NCBI RefSeq assembly: GCF_003075045.1
Contig: NZ_QCZD01000003.1
Coordinates: forward strand, 806,001-870,000
From: Maribacter litoralis
GTDB lineage: Bacteria; Bacteroidota; Bacteroidia; Flavobacteriales; Flavobacteriaceae
Length of the DNA stretch: 64,000 nucleotides
Direction: 5' to 3'
Shown here: positions 1 through 9,200 of the stretch, piece by piece
How positions within the stretch are numbered: the stretch's first letter is position 1
How the letters are laid out: each line of letters starts with the position of its first letter
Made by a program: the position numbers and the translations under genes
The notes under the pieces: generated by a model
The model's input: the letters and a program-made list of their open reading frames with translations, nothing else
Told to the model about the DNA's origin: nothing
The model's database searches: none

Positions 1-2942
1 TTGACAATGTTATTTTCCAAGCGTCAAATACATTTAACGTTACGGATGATGGAAGCGTACAAAATATAGATGTGTATGTAAAAGATGCCAATGGTTGTAC
101 CACTTTCGATACCGTTACAATTCAACCTATAAATACATTTACGGCTACAACAGCTCAAGATGTCGAAATTACATGTACCAACGATGAAAGAATAACAATT
201 TCAGTAGTTGATAATGGTTTGGCTCATAACTATGTATATGAGTTGTTACCAATAGGAAATACATCGGCTACATTGGTAAGTTCAACTGCTACTTCAGCAA
301 CGTACGATTTAGATACCGTTGGCTCTTATGTATTTAGAGTTACTGATACAGATACAGGTTGTTATGTTAATACAACTAGTTATACCGTTGCTCCATTCGA
401 TTTTATAACAGCAACAGCTACTGCGGTATCTGAAGTTACATGTTTTGGTGAAGCAAACGGAAGTTTAGAAATTGATATTGATGGGTATACGGGTAATTAC
501 ACATACGAAGTATTCAATGCTGCAGGTACATCGATTATAACTTCTACGGCAACGGATACGAGTGTCAATCCTAGAACAATAACAGGTCTTTCAGGTGGTA
601 GCTATTATGTAACCATCACAGAAACCGATGTTCCTTTCTGTTCTGAAGATACCAATTTGGTTACTATTATTTCGCCGGATATAGCGTTAAGCGGAGTAGT
701 AACTCCATTGGCGGAAGCAACTTGTACCGATGACCAAGGTGTTATTAGAGTTGAAGTTGAAGGCGGGTATAAACCATATGATATTGTATTGACAAATACT
801 ACAACAGGCGATGCATATAACATGGATAATGTTAATGAAGGTATTTTCACAGGATTGGCTGCTGGTGATTTCTCAATTAGCATTACTGATGACGCCGGAT
901 GTATTGTAAATTATACTGAAACATTAACGCCAGCAACACCGATAGTGGCTAATGCAACTCCGCTTGTAACAGACCTAGCTTGTTACGGTGATACGGGAGC
1001 TGTTGTTACTGCAAATGTAACTGGTGGCGGTAGTGGTACGTATAGTTATCAGTTGAATTTCTATAATGAAACAGGTACTACGATTACAGCGACCACTGGT
1101 GAACAAACCAATCCTAGTTTTACAGATTTAGGCGCAGGTTTCTATAGTGTAACCGTAGTCGATGGGTGGAACTGTGATACTACAACGAATATTGTTGAGG
1201 TAAGAGAGCCAACTGAAGTACAGGCGAGTTTAATTAGAACTGATGCATTGACCTGTACTACTGGTGCTGAGTTTGAACTTACTGCCACAGGTGGTAGTGG
1301 AACTTATGAGTATAGTGTTGATAATATCAACTTCTTGCCTATGACCAGTAATCCTTTAGGATTGCCTGAAACTGGAATGTATCCGGCTGGTAGATACCAA
1401 TTTTATATTCGTGATGCAATCAATGGTTGTGAGTCTGCTGTTTCAAATGCAATTACAGAAAGCGAGATTCCTGCTTTAGAATTAACAGTTGACACCTCTG
1501 CTGCGGTACTGAACTGTACAGGTGAAAGCACGGCTATCATTTATGCAACTGCAGATGGCGGATTAGGAAACTACCAATATGAATTGTTTACCGATAGTTC
1601 TTTAAGCGTAGCTTCTAGAATTGCAGGTCCTCAGTCTCAAGGTGTATTTAGAGATTTGGGTGCAGGTACGTATTATGTAACTGTTGTTAGTGAAGATTGT
1701 ACTACAGCACCTGAAGAGGTGATCATTATAGAGCCAACTCCATTGTCATACACAGACATCGTCGTGGATATTACGTGTGCTGGTGAAGATAACGGTGAAA
1801 TTACGGTTACGCTTTCTGGTGGAGCTGGTGGTTATCAATATGCTATTTCACCAAACTTGAATCAGTTCTATGATGAAAATACATTTACTGATCTAGCTCC
1901 TGGTGAGTATACGATAATTGCACAAGATCAAAATGGTTGTTTCGAATACTTGACATATACTATTTCTGAGCCATCTAGTTTGGCAGTTGAAGTGGAAACT
2001 ACACCAGAAATTTGTGTAGATAGTCAAGACGGTACTATAATCCTAGATATTACAGGTGGTACTGCACCATATAGCACAGCACTAAATTCAAATAGCGATG
2101 AAGATTTTGTGTTGAACAGAACAGAATTCTATAATATGGCTGCTGGAAATTATCTAATCGTAATTAAAGATGCCAACGGTTGTGATACTAACGTAGTGGT
2201 AGATATTGAAGCGGGAGTTAACCTAAATGCTACGGTTGATCCGGTCTACGAATGTACCGGTGATACTCCAGATAACTATGTAAATATTACGCTTGAAGAC
2301 GATAGCGTAATTGGAGATGTATTATATGCGATAGATTCTGTTGACCCTGCTGATCTTCAGTTGAATCCCGACTTTAGAAATACGGCACCGGGTAACCATT
2401 ACATCACTATTGCCCATGCTAACGGATGTTTTGTAACCATCGACTTTGTTATTGAGGCATTTGAGCCATTGACCTTAGAACTGGAACAAAACAACATGAA
2501 TGAAATAACGGCTGTTGTTGAAGGTGGTAGAGAAGGTTATACCTACTATTTCGATGGTATTGATAATGGCGATAGCAATACTTTCTATATCACAAGAACA
2601 GATACCTATGAAGTTCGTGTGGTAGATGAGAACGGTTGTTCTACCGTTGCAAATATATTTATGGAGTTCATAGACATTGAATTGCCTAATTTCTTTACCC
2701 CTGACGGCGATGGACAGAACGATTTATGGATCCCTAGAAACATTGAACAATACCCAGAAATACTAATAAAAATATTTGATCGTTATGGTAGAGTGGTTTC
2801 TGAACAATCTGTTGATTCTGAAGGTTGGGACGGAACTTATTTAGACAATGAATTGCCAACGGGAGACTACTGGTATGTAGTGAAACTGAATGGCGAAAGA
2901 GATGAAAGAGAATTTGTTGGACATTTTACCCTATACCGTTAA
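1..2942 (+). CDS. SprB-like repeat surface protein with T9SS type B sorting domain (5' partial)
   Basis: C-terminal part of a large secreted cell-surface protein, probably a gliding or attachment adhesin exported by the type IX secretion system. The frame is open to the left edge, so the start lies outside the window; the GTG at 72 is only an internal valine. About nine tandem modules of 80-105 residues each open near a conserved Cys (for example ITCAGEDNGEI) and close with a D-x-NGC type motif, the pattern of SprB repeats. The last 85 or so residues (from LPNFFTPDGDGQND to the end) match the gliding-motility-associated C-terminal domain (TIGR04131, type B sorting signal). A PorP/SprF gene follows after 14 bp, the usual partner for such proteins. 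The function is a family inference and the ligand is unknown. Confidence 0.9.
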   Translation, partial: DNVIFQASNTFNVTDDGSVQNIDVYVKDANGCTTFDTVTIQPINTFTATTAQDVEITCTNDERITISVVDNGLAHNYVYELLPIGNTSATLVSSTATSATYDLDTVGSYVFRVTDTDTGCYVNTTSYTVAPFDFITATATAVSEVTCFGEANGSLEIDIDGYTGNYTYEVFNAAGTSIITSTATDTSVNPRTITGLSGGSYYVTITETDVPFCSEDTNLVTIISPDIALSGVVTPLAEATCTDDQGVIRVEVEGGYKPYDIVLTNTTTGDAYNMDNVNEGIFTGLAAGDFSISITDDAGCIVNYTETLTPATPIVANATPLVTDLACYGDTGAVVTANVTGGGSGTYSYQLNFYNETGTTITATTGEQTNPSFTDLGAGFYSVTVVDGWNCDTTTNIVEVREPTEVQASLIRTDALTCTTGAEFELTATGGSGTYEYSVDNINFLPMTSNPLGLPETGMYPAGRYQFYIRDAINGCESAVSNAITESEIPALELTVDTSAAVLNCTGESTAIIYATADGGLGNYQYELFTDSSLSVASRIAGPQSQGVFRDLGAGTYYVTVVSEDCTTAPEEVIIIEPTPLSYTDIVVDITCAGEDNGEITVTLSGGAGGYQYAISPNLNQFYDENTFTDLAPGEYTIIAQDQNGCFEYLTYTISEPSSLAVEVETTPEICVDSQDGTIILDITGGTAPYSTALNSNSDEDFVLNRTEFYNMAAGNYLIVIKDANGCDTNVVVDIEAGVNLNATVDPVYECTGDTPDNYVNITLEDDSVIGDVLYAIDSVDPADLQLNPDFRNTAPGNHYITIAHANGCFVTIDFVIEAFEPLTLELEQNNMNEITAVVEGGREGYTYYFDGIDNGDSNTFYITRTDTYEVRVVDENGCSTVANIFMEFIDIELPNFFTPDGDGQNDLWIPRNIEQYPEILIKIFDRYGRVVSEQSVDSEGWDGTYLDNELPTGDYWYVVKLNGERDEREFVGHFTLYR

Positions 2943-2956
2943 AAACTTAACCTAAA

Positions 2957-3910
2957 ATGATGATGCGGAACAGTCTATTGACACTGGTATTATTTATAAG
3001 CGTGCTCTCCGTAAGAGGGCAAGAACTTACAATACCTCAACTATCACAATATCTTGCCGATAACCCCTTTGTAATGTCCCCAACTTACGCTGGTATCGGT
3101 GACCATGTTAAAATAAGGCTAAATGGCCTTACTCAGTGGGTAGGTATTAAAGATGCACCAGATACCCAATCTCTTGCTGCAGATATGCGACTTGGAGAAA
3201 AATCAGGTATTGGTATGGTGCTTTACAACGATAGTAACGGAGAAACAAAACAACAGGGAGCAAGACTATCTTTTGCACACCACTTGACTCTAGATCGTTA
3301 TGATGATGAGTTCTTATCGTTTGGTTTATCCTATAATTACAATCAATTTAGAATAGACAACTCTAATCCAGAATTAATAGCCGATCCTGCTTATGTAGGT
3401 GATAAAGCTACTACGAACCATAACTTTGATATTGGAGTGTTGTATAGGTATGATAAGTTTTACTTCAGTGCCAATGCATCTAATATATTAGATAAGGATT
3501 TAAGTAATTTCAACGAGTTGTACGAGCCTAATAGATTAAGAAACTACTATGTCTATACGGGTTACAGATACATGAAGAAGAGAACTAGTAAAGTAGAGAT
3601 AGAGCCTTCTGTACTGTTTCAGTTATTTGAAAGTGATGGTCGCTCTGTTACCGATTTAAACTTAAAATTCAGATTTTATGATTTTGAGGATTATTTCTAC
3701 GCTGGTGTAAACTATCGTTTCTTGAATGATCAAATAGGAAACCCACTATATATAGCTCCTATAGCCGGTTTAAAGAAAAGTAATTTTTATTTTGGATATT
3801 CTTACCAAGTAATCTTAAACGAACTACTTGGTTATAGTTCTGGTACCCATGTTATCACTTTAGGTGTAGACTTGTTTCAAGGTATCAGTAATTGTCGTTG
3901 TACATACTAA
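2957..3910 (+). CDS. PorP/SprF family type IX secretion outer membrane protein
   Basis: Outer-membrane beta-barrel protein of the PorP/SprF family, 317 residues, the usual length. An N-terminal signal peptide ends near VRG-QE. The mature start (LSQYLADNPFVMSPTYAGIGD) is the typical family opening, followed by alternating amphipathic strands and a C-terminal Cys pair. In Flavobacterium johnsoniae SprF is needed for secretion of the SprB adhesin, and PorP-like proteins are thought to anchor cargo that carries type B sorting domains. The gene lies 14 bp behind such a cargo gene, so it is probably its dedicated partner and co-transcribed. Three ATG codons occur in a row at the start; any of them could be used. 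Confidence 0.92.
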   Translation: MMMRNSLLTLVLFISVLSVRGQELTIPQLSQYLADNPFVMSPTYAGIGDHVKIRLNGLTQWVGIKDAPDTQSLAADMRLGEKSGIGMVLYNDSNGETKQQGARLSFAHHLTLDRYDDEFLSFGLSYNYNQFRIDNSNPELIADPAYVGDKATTNHNFDIGVLYRYDKFYFSANASNILDKDLSNFNELYEPNRLRNYYVYTGYRYMKKRTSKVEIEPSVLFQLFESDGRSVTDLNLKFRFYDFEDYFYAGVNYRFLNDQIGNPLYIAPIAGLKKSNFYFGYSYQVILNELLGYSSGTHVITLGVDLFQGISNCRCTY

Positions 3911-3928
3911 TGCTTTGTGGAGAATCAT

Positions 3929-3936
3929 TAAATTTG
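3929..3936 (+). promoter_or_regulatory. -7 box (TAAATTTG) in front of folB
   Basis: Perfect match to the Bacteroidota -7 element TAnnTTTG, 19 nt before the folB ATG. No convincing -33 TTTG lies at the usual distance of about 19 nt, although a TTTG sits only 11 nt upstream. A short independent transcript for folB is plausible. Confidence 0.4.
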
Positions 3937-3955
3937 TGCTCCAGACAAAAGACTA

Positions 3956-4327
3956 ATGGGTAAGGTACAATTAGAGAATATTAAAGCATACGCCCATCAT
4001 GGGTGCTTGCCACAAGAAACGAACATCGGCAGTGATTATTTGGTCAATGTTTCCGTAGATACGAATTTGCTAAAAGCTTCTGTTTCCGATGAATTAAAGG
4101 ACACTGTAGATTATGTTCACATCAACAGAATTGTAAAGCAAGAAATGGCAATACCTTCCAAACTGCTGGAACACGTAGCCAAAAGAATCATAGACAGAAT
4201 ATTTACTGAATTACCTACCGTGGCCAATGCAATGGTTTCGGTTTCTAAAATAAATCCGCCAATAAATGGCGATGTTGAAAAGGTAACTGTATCATTGAAT
4301 TTACAACGCGGACAAACGGTTAACTAA
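3956..4327 (+). CDS. folB: Dihydroneopterin aldolase
   Basis: Cytoplasmic enzyme of folate synthesis that cleaves 7,8-dihydroneopterin to 6-hydroxymethyl-dihydropterin and glycolaldehyde. It has 123 residues, normal for FolB. Family features are the opening VQLENIKAYAHHGCLPQE, the segment TVDYVHINRIV, and the conserved late stretch SKLLEHVAKRIIDRIF that carries the active-site Glu, followed by VSKINPPI. It stands alone between the PorP/SprF gene and a tRNA gene, with its own -7 box, so it is probably monocistronic. Confidence 0.93.
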   Translation: MGKVQLENIKAYAHHGCLPQETNIGSDYLVNVSVDTNLLKASVSDELKDTVDYVHINRIVKQEMAIPSKLLEHVAKRIIDRIFTELPTVANAMVSVSKINPPINGDVEKVTVSLNLQRGQTVN

Positions 4328-4393
4328 ATTCTTCTACCTTAAAAATAATATAATTTCTTGGTTGTGAATGCAGCTTAGATTGGTAGAATTGTT

Positions 4394-4401
4394 TATTTTT
4401 G
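4394..4401 (+). promoter_or_regulatory. -7 box (TATTTTTG) of the tRNA-Cys gene
   Basis: Matches TAnnTTTG and ends 15 nt before the mature tRNA 5' end, a suitable place for a tRNA promoter. No clear -33 element was seen. Confidence 0.4.
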
Positions 4402-4416
4402 CTCTCGCTAAAAAAT

Positions 4417-4487
4417 GGCATCGTGGCCGAGTGGCTAGGCAGAGCTCTGCAAAAGCTTGTACAGCGGTTCGAATCCGCTCGATGCCT
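4417..4487 (+). tRNA. tRNA-Cys (anticodon GCA)
   Basis: A full cloverleaf can be folded by eye. The acceptor stem pairs GGCATCG with CGATGCC, the D stem is GCC/GGC, the anticodon stem is GAGCT/AGCTT, the anticodon loop is CTGCAAA, and the T stem is AGCGG/CCGCT with loop TTCGAAT. The anticodon GCA reads UGC/UGU cysteine codons. The discriminator base is U, as expected for cysteine tRNAs. The 3' CCA is not encoded (TCA follows). A strong terminator begins 4 nt downstream, so it is a single-gene transcript. Confidence 0.95.
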
Positions 4488-4490
4488 CAA

Positions 4491-4522
4491 AAAACCCTCC
4501 TATTTGGAGGGTTTTGTTTTTT
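4491..4522 (+). terminator. Rho-independent terminator after tRNA-Cys
   Basis: Perfect 10-bp stem AAAACCCTCC/GGAGGGTTTT around the loop TATTT, followed by a T-rich tail. It closes the tRNA transcript. Confidence 0.9.
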
Positions 4523-4559
4523 ATAGATATCCGTTTGTAGTTCTAAAAGGCACTTTATA

Positions 4560-4958
4560 TTAAGACTGAAGTAAAAAGACCAACAGTATGGTGGGAATAA
4601 AATAAACTGCAATAGTTTTAGCACCCTCATAATCTTTGGCTATTCTTTGACCAAATAATAACATCAATAGCGTTATACTCGATAGTATTGCACCGTACAT
4701 TGCAAATACGGTATCACCAGAATTTAAAATTTGGTAAATTCCTATTACACATAATATACCGGCAACAACTTCTGTTACCAATATAATACCCACTAGTAAC
4801 GGAACTATATTTTTAAAAGGTGTTTTAGAAAAATGCTCTTTAAGCCAAGATATATTACCGTTCCAATCGGTAATTTTATCAAAACCGCTTTGCAAAAAGG
4901 TTATGATTAAAAATAATAGCAATAAAACTTCGGTAGCATTGTTCAATAATATTTTCAT
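4560..4958 (-). CDS. DoxX-like small integral membrane protein
   Basis: Membrane protein of 132 residues with four predicted transmembrane segments (about residues 8-24, 49-72, 84-104 and 113-130). The first helix is followed by SGFDKITDWNGN and a cytoplasmic stretch, an arrangement typical of the DoxX/DoxX-like family. The biochemical role of these proteins in flavobacteria is not established. It begins 6 bp after the holB stop on the same strand, so the two are probably co-transcribed without an obvious functional link. Confidence 0.7.
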   Translation of the reverse strand: MKILLNNATEVLLLLFLIITFLQSGFDKITDWNGNISWLKEHFSKTPFKNIVPLLVGIILVTEVVAGILCVIGIYQILNSGDTVFAMYGAILSSITLLMLLFGQRIAKDYEGAKTIAVYFIPTILLVFLLQS

Positions 4959-4964
4959 TGTAAG

Positions 4965-6125
4965 TTATTTAAGTTCTGTCTTTTTTTTGTGAAGCAATCG
5001 GGTAAGTTTAATAGATAAATCTGTAAAAATAATCTTTGAATTACCGTTTCTTTCCACATGATAAATCGCATCTTCCAATTCTTTGGTGATATCAAGAATA
5101 TTATTTTCGTGAACAAAAGGAGCAAATTTCTTTAATTGAAATCCTTCGGCATGTATTTTTAAATATGCCAGTTCTTCTGCGCCATAATTGATCATCAGTG
5201 CTTGCCTCATCACAGTAATACAATAACTTAAAAAGTTCTTCTGTGTTTCCCTTCCGGTTTTTGCGACTTCTTCGCTCCATAACAAAAGGTCATGAATTGC
5301 AGCTTTGTTTCCTTTTGCCTTAAAAGCGGTTCTTACCCACTGTACAAACCAATTTTCAAAGACCAAATCTTCAGAATCTTTGTTCAGTAGATCTAAAGCT
5401 TTATTGAAATTACCGTTTGCCTCATGTGCCAATAACTTTGCTTCTGATTTATTGGCTCCCTTTTCAACTAACGCAGTAGCAATAGAATCTTCTGCTAAAG
5501 GAGGAAAGTGTACTACTTGACATCTAGATTTAATGGTCTGTATGATCTGTTCTTCGTCTTCGCAAAGTAATAGGAAAATAGTTTTTTCAGGGGGTTCTTC
5601 AATAAGCTTTAATAATTTATTGGAAGCTGCAATATTCATTTTTTCTGCCATCCAGATAATCATGACCTTGTAACCGCCTTCATAAGATTTTAAAGAAAGT
5701 TTCTTTACGATATCCTGTGCTTCGTCGACACCTATTTGCCCTTGTTTTTTTTCAATTTCTATGTATCTGTACCAATCGAACAAATTGCCATAAGGCTGTT
5801 CCATGATAAACTCTCGCCACTCTTTCATGTAGTGGTTACTTACGGCGTGAGATTTTACTTTATTTGAATTCGACACCGGAAATGCAAAATGAACATCTGG
5901 GTGAGCAAAAGATTTAAATTTTAGATTACAAGATTCATTGCCACCACTATTCTCTCCATTGGTATTTTGACAAATGATATATTGGGCATAAGCCAAAGCC
6001 ATTGGTAATAAACCACAGCCTTCCGGACCTACAAATAATTGTGCATGGGGTATTCTACCGGCATCTGCACTTGAAGATAAATGACTTTTTATATGGGAAA
6101 GCCCTAAAATTTCTTTGAATAACAT
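4965..6125 (-). CDS. holB: DNA polymerase III subunit delta'
   Basis: Clamp-loader delta' subunit of the replicative DNA polymerase, 386 residues. The N-terminal AAA+ fold shows the family opening (LGLSHIKSHL, GRIPHAQLFVGPEG). The P-loop is degenerate (GPEGCGLLPMA rather than GKT), as expected for delta', which does not hydrolyse ATP. The segment GQIGVDEAQDI, the helix NKLLKLIEEPPEKTIFLLL and the sensor-1-like SRC motif (TIKSRCQ) are typical. The C-terminal half is the helical collar domain. It is divergent from pgk; two -7 boxes lie upstream on this strand. Confidence 0.92.
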   Translation of the reverse strand: MLFKEILGLSHIKSHLSSSADAGRIPHAQLFVGPEGCGLLPMALAYAQYIICQNTNGENSGGNESCNLKFKSFAHPDVHFAFPVSNSNKVKSHAVSNHYMKEWREFIMEQPYGNLFDWYRYIEIEKKQGQIGVDEAQDIVKKLSLKSYEGGYKVMIIWMAEKMNIAASNKLLKLIEEPPEKTIFLLLCEDEEQIIQTIKSRCQVVHFPPLAEDSIATALVEKGANKSEAKLLAHEANGNFNKALDLLNKDSEDLVFENWFVQWVRTAFKAKGNKAAIHDLLLWSEEVAKTGRETQKNFLSYCITVMRQALMINYGAEELAYLKIHAEGFQLKKFAPFVHENNILDITKELEDAIYHVERNGNSKIIFTDLSIKLTRLLHKKKTELK

Positions 6126-6130
6126 AGATT

Positions 6131-6138
6131 CAAATATA
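6131..6138 (-). promoter_or_regulatory. -7 box (TATATTTG) directly in front of holB
   Basis: On the minus strand TATATTTG matches TAnnTTTG and is separated from the holB ATG by only 5 nt, so transcription from it would start at or near the start codon. A second perfect box (TAAATTTG, plus-strand positions 6155-6162) lies further upstream and would give a leader of about 25 nt. Confidence 0.45.
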
Positions 6139-6195
6139 GTTGTTTATAGTACAACAAATTTAAGGGTATTGAGTGTAAATAATCTCTTTTAGCAC

Positions 6196-6226
6196 TTTAT
6201 CACAAACCTTTTAATCTTTACATTTG
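6196..6226 (+). promoter_or_regulatory. pgk promoter (TTTA -33, TACATTTG -7)
   Basis: The -7 box TACATTTG at 6219-6226 matches TAnnTTTG exactly. A TTTA at 6196-6199, one mismatch from the -33 TTTG, lies exactly 19 nt upstream, the consensus spacing. The pgk ATG follows 23 nt after the -7 box. Confidence 0.6.
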
Positions 6227-6249
6227 TTAACTAACAAAAGGATAATTAC

Positions 6250-7440
6250 ATGAAAGTATTAAATGACTTTAATTTTGAAGATAAAAAAGCATTGATAAGA
6301 GTAGATTTCAATGTACCTCTTAACGAAAACTTTGAAGTAACCGATACCAATAGAATTGAGGCAGCAAAACCTACGATTATAAAAGTGTTGGAAGATGGTG
6401 GTAGTGCTGTTCTTATGAGCCATTTAGGCAGACCAAAAGGAGAACGTAATCCAGATTTATCATTAAGTCATATTGTAGACGCTGTTTCTGATATCATTGG
6501 GGTTGCCGTTAAATTTGTAGGTGATTGTGTTGGCGAAGAAGCTGAAAAAGCTGTGGAAGATTTAAAGAATGGAGAAGTACTTTTGTTAGAGAACCTAAGA
6601 TACTATAGCGAAGAGGAAAAAGGTGATGAAGGTTTTGCTGAAAAACTTTCTAAACTTGGTGATATTTATGTAAACGATGCTTTTGGTACGGCACACCGTG
6701 CACATGCATCAACTACTATCGTAGCCAAATTTTTTCCAGAAGCTAAATGTTTTGGCTTTTTGTTGGCAAAAGAAATTGATGCAATCGAAAAAGTAATGGC
6801 TACTGGTGAAAAACCTGTTTTAGCTATTCTTGGTGGGGCAAAGGTTTCATCAAAGATCACTATCATAGAAAACATTCTAGATAAGGTAGATGATTTAATT
6901 ATTGGTGGAGGAATGACCTATACATTTATTAAGGCCCAAGGAGGTAAAGTAGGTGATTCTATTTGTGAGGATGATAAAATGGACCTTGCAATGGAAATTT
7001 TAGAAAAGGCAAAACAAAAAAATGTAAACGTACATATTCCTGTCGATGTGCTTGCGGCTGATGCCTTTGATGCAAATGCAAATACTCAGGTGGTGGATGT
7101 TGACAAAATACCAGATGGTTGGCAAGGGTTGGATGCTGGTCCAAAAACCTTGGAAATATTCAAAAGTGTTATTCTAAACTCTAAAACCATTCTTTGGAAC
7201 GGACCAATTGGTGTTTTTGAAATGGAAAAATTTGCAGGTGGAACCATTGCTGTAGGTAATAATATTGCAGAAGCTACTAAAGCAGGTACATTTTCATTGG
7301 TAGGTGGCGGAGATTCAGTTGCTGCCGTTAAACAATTTGGCTTTGAAGACAAAGTAAGCTATGTATCAACAGGCGGAGGGGCAATGCTAGAAAGTTTAGA
7401 AGGTAAAACCTTGCCAGGGATCGCTGCAATATTAGCGTAG
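6250..7440 (+). CDS. pgk: Phosphoglycerate kinase
   Basis: Glycolytic enzyme that transfers a phosphate from 1,3-bisphosphoglycerate to ADP. It has 396 residues, the normal length. Conserved elements are the N-terminal signature [21 protein letters not shown] in the substrate site, [15 protein letters not shown], the hinge region [12 protein letters not shown], the nucleotide-site IGGGMTYTF and the C-terminal GGGDSVAA and STGGGA loops. It has its own promoter in the gap divergent from holB. Nothing unusual was seen. Confidence 0.97.
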   Translation: MKVLNDFNFEDKKALIRVDFNVPLNENFEVTDTNRIEAAKPTIIKVLEDGGSAVLMSHLGRPKGERNPDLSLSHIVDAVSDIIGVAVKFVGDCVGEEAEKAVEDLKNGEVLLLENLRYYSEEEKGDEGFAEKLSKLGDIYVNDAFGTAHRAHASTTIVAKFFPEAKCFGFLLAKEIDAIEKVMATGEKPVLAILGGAKVSSKITIIENILDKVDDLIIGGGMTYTFIKAQGGKVGDSICEDDKMDLAMEILEKAKQKNVNVHIPVDVLAADAFDANANTQVVDVDKIPDGWQGLDAGPKTLEIFKSVILNSKTILWNGPIGVFEMEKFAGGTIAVGNNIAEATKAGTFSLVGGGDSVAAVKQFGFEDKVSYVSTGGGAMLESLEGKTLPGIAAILA

Positions 7441-7556
7441 TCAGGGCATTATCGACAAACGGTATATGACGAAAATTTGTGCATTTTAAGAGAATATATT
7501 TTATTCTCACTAAAAAATGTACGATTTTCGTTTGTTCCGTTAAGATATTTCGCCCC

Positions 7557-9188
7557 ATGATGAATAAAGTAACCTATAAAAGTTTTTGTTTTGGATTGGC
7601 ACTGTTTCCTATTGTAGGTGCCGCTCAACAAAAAGATGCCAATTCAACAGTATCAGATTCTTTAAACAGTAGTATAATCGTTGTTCAAGATTCCTTGGAT
7701 AATGTGGTACCGTTAGAACAACTGAATATAGTTCAAAGCTCAAATACAGAAAATTTGGCGTTGTTCAAGCCAACAGAATCTTCTACCTATAATCTTCAAG
7801 ATCATGCGTTGGCCGCCAAGTTCGACAGTCTTTGGATGAAAGAACTTGTAGACGCCGCACCACTTTTTAACGAAATGTATCAAGAGGTATTAACCGAACC
7901 AGATACAACTGCGGCTTTTATACTTGATTTACCTACCGATACCTTAAAGATGCGTTTGGCACGAATGAATGAAAGAACGCCTTTCAATATCGAGTACAAC
8001 TCATCTTTAGAAAGTGTTATAAAATCTTTTCTTACTAGAAAAAGAGATTTAATGGAGCGCATGCTTACCATTAGTCAGTTTTACTTTCCTTTATTTGAAC
8101 AAGAGTTGGACAATAAGAACATACCTTTAGAAATGAAGTATTTGTCTATTGTTGAATCTGCTTTGAACCCCAAAGCACGTTCAAGAGTAGGAGCAACCGG
8201 GCTTTGGCAATTTATGTACGGTACGGGTAAAGAAATGAAGCTGAACATTAACAGCTATGTAGATGAACGTAGTGACCCAATAAAATCTACCGCGGCCGCA
8301 AGTAATTATTTAAATAGATTGTATCGAATATATAATGATTGGGATTTGGCACTGGCAGCCTATAATTCTGGTCCTGGAAATGTCAACAAAGCTATTCGCA
8401 GAAGTGGAGGTCAAAGAAATTATTGGAACATAAGAAGGAATCTACCCAGGGAAACAGCTGGTTACGTACCTGCTTTTCAAGCAACGATGTATATTTTTGA
8501 ATATGCCGAGGAACACGGATTAAAAACTAAAAGAGCGGAAAGAGCGTATTTTGAAACGGATACTATTCATGTCAAGCACATGATTACCTTCGATCAGATT
8601 ACAGAACTTACAGGCATCAATAAAGATGAACTAAAGATACTTAACCCACAATATAAATTAGATGTAATCCCCTTTGTAAAAGGTCGGTCACATGCGTTGA
8701 GACTTCCGGTGCATCAAATAGGAAAATTTGTAGCTAATGAAGAAGCTATTTATGCCCATGTTCAAAAAGAATTAAAGGAGAAAGAAGGGCTTATCGCTAA
8801 AATAGAAAAAGCAGCTGAAGGAAATAGCATACGTTATAGGGTACGCGATGGTGACTTTCTTGGAAAAATTGCAGAACGTTACGGTGTTCGTGTTAGTCAA
8901 TTAAAACAATGGAACGGTTTACGAAGCAATAATTTGCGTATTGGACAAAGGCTGACCATTTACCCAAGAAAGAACCCTGGCTCTTCGGTTAAACCTAGGG
9001 AAACCCCTTCTAGAACTGCGGTTGCCAATAATTCGAAAATACATGAAGTAAGAAGTGGCGACTCTTTATGGACCATTTCTAGAAAATATCCGGGAGTTAC
9101 TATCGAAAATTTGCGAAAATGGAATGGTATTAGTGGTAATAATTTAAAACCGGGCACAAAATTGAAATTGTGCGACTGTTCATCGTAA
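7557..9188 (+). CDS. Lytic transglycosylase with two LysM domains (MltD-like)
   Basis: Secreted peptidoglycan-cleaving enzyme of 543 residues. Order: signal peptide (residues 1-23, ending GAAQ), a variable linker, a goose-type/SLT transglycosylase domain, and two C-terminal LysM domains for cell-wall binding. The SLT domain shows the catalytic Glu in YLSIVESALNPKA, then GATGLWQFM and AYNSGPGNV. The LysM modules begin at RYRVRDGDFLGKIAERYGV and HEVRSGDSLWTISRKY. I chose the ATG at 7557 because it gives a clean signal peptide; an in-frame ORF extends upstream to 7479 but adds a non-signal segment. A second ATG follows immediately. It is probably co-transcribed with the DUF4837 gene 12 bp downstream. 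Confidence 0.9.
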   Translation: MMNKVTYKSFCFGLALFPIVGAAQQKDANSTVSDSLNSSIIVVQDSLDNVVPLEQLNIVQSSNTENLALFKPTESSTYNLQDHALAAKFDSLWMKELVDAAPLFNEMYQEVLTEPDTTAAFILDLPTDTLKMRLARMNERTPFNIEYNSSLESVIKSFLTRKRDLMERMLTISQFYFPLFEQELDNKNIPLEMKYLSIVESALNPKARSRVGATGLWQFMYGTGKEMKLNINSYVDERSDPIKSTAAASNYLNRLYRIYNDWDLALAAYNSGPGNVNKAIRRSGGQRNYWNIRRNLPRETAGYVPAFQATMYIFEYAEEHGLKTKRAERAYFETDTIHVKHMITFDQITELTGINKDELKILNPQYKLDVIPFVKGRSHALRLPVHQIGKFVANEEAIYAHVQKELKEKEGLIAKIEKAAEGNSIRYRVRDGDFLGKIAERYGVRVSQLKQWNGLRSNNLRIGQRLTIYPRKNPGSSVKPRETPSRTAVANNSKIHEVRSGDSLWTISRKYPGVTIENLRKWNGISGNNLKPGTKLKLCDCSS

Positions 9189-9200
9189 ATTAAAACACCA

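Noticed and set aside
72-2942. GTG at 72 as the start of the first gene
   Set aside because: The frame is open to the left edge and the upstream residues (from position 3) continue the same repeat pattern, so GTG is an internal Val.
7479-7556. N-terminal extension of the lytic transglycosylase from an upstream ATG
   Set aside because: It would bury the signal peptide 26 residues inside the protein; the ATG at 7557 gives a normal secretion signal.
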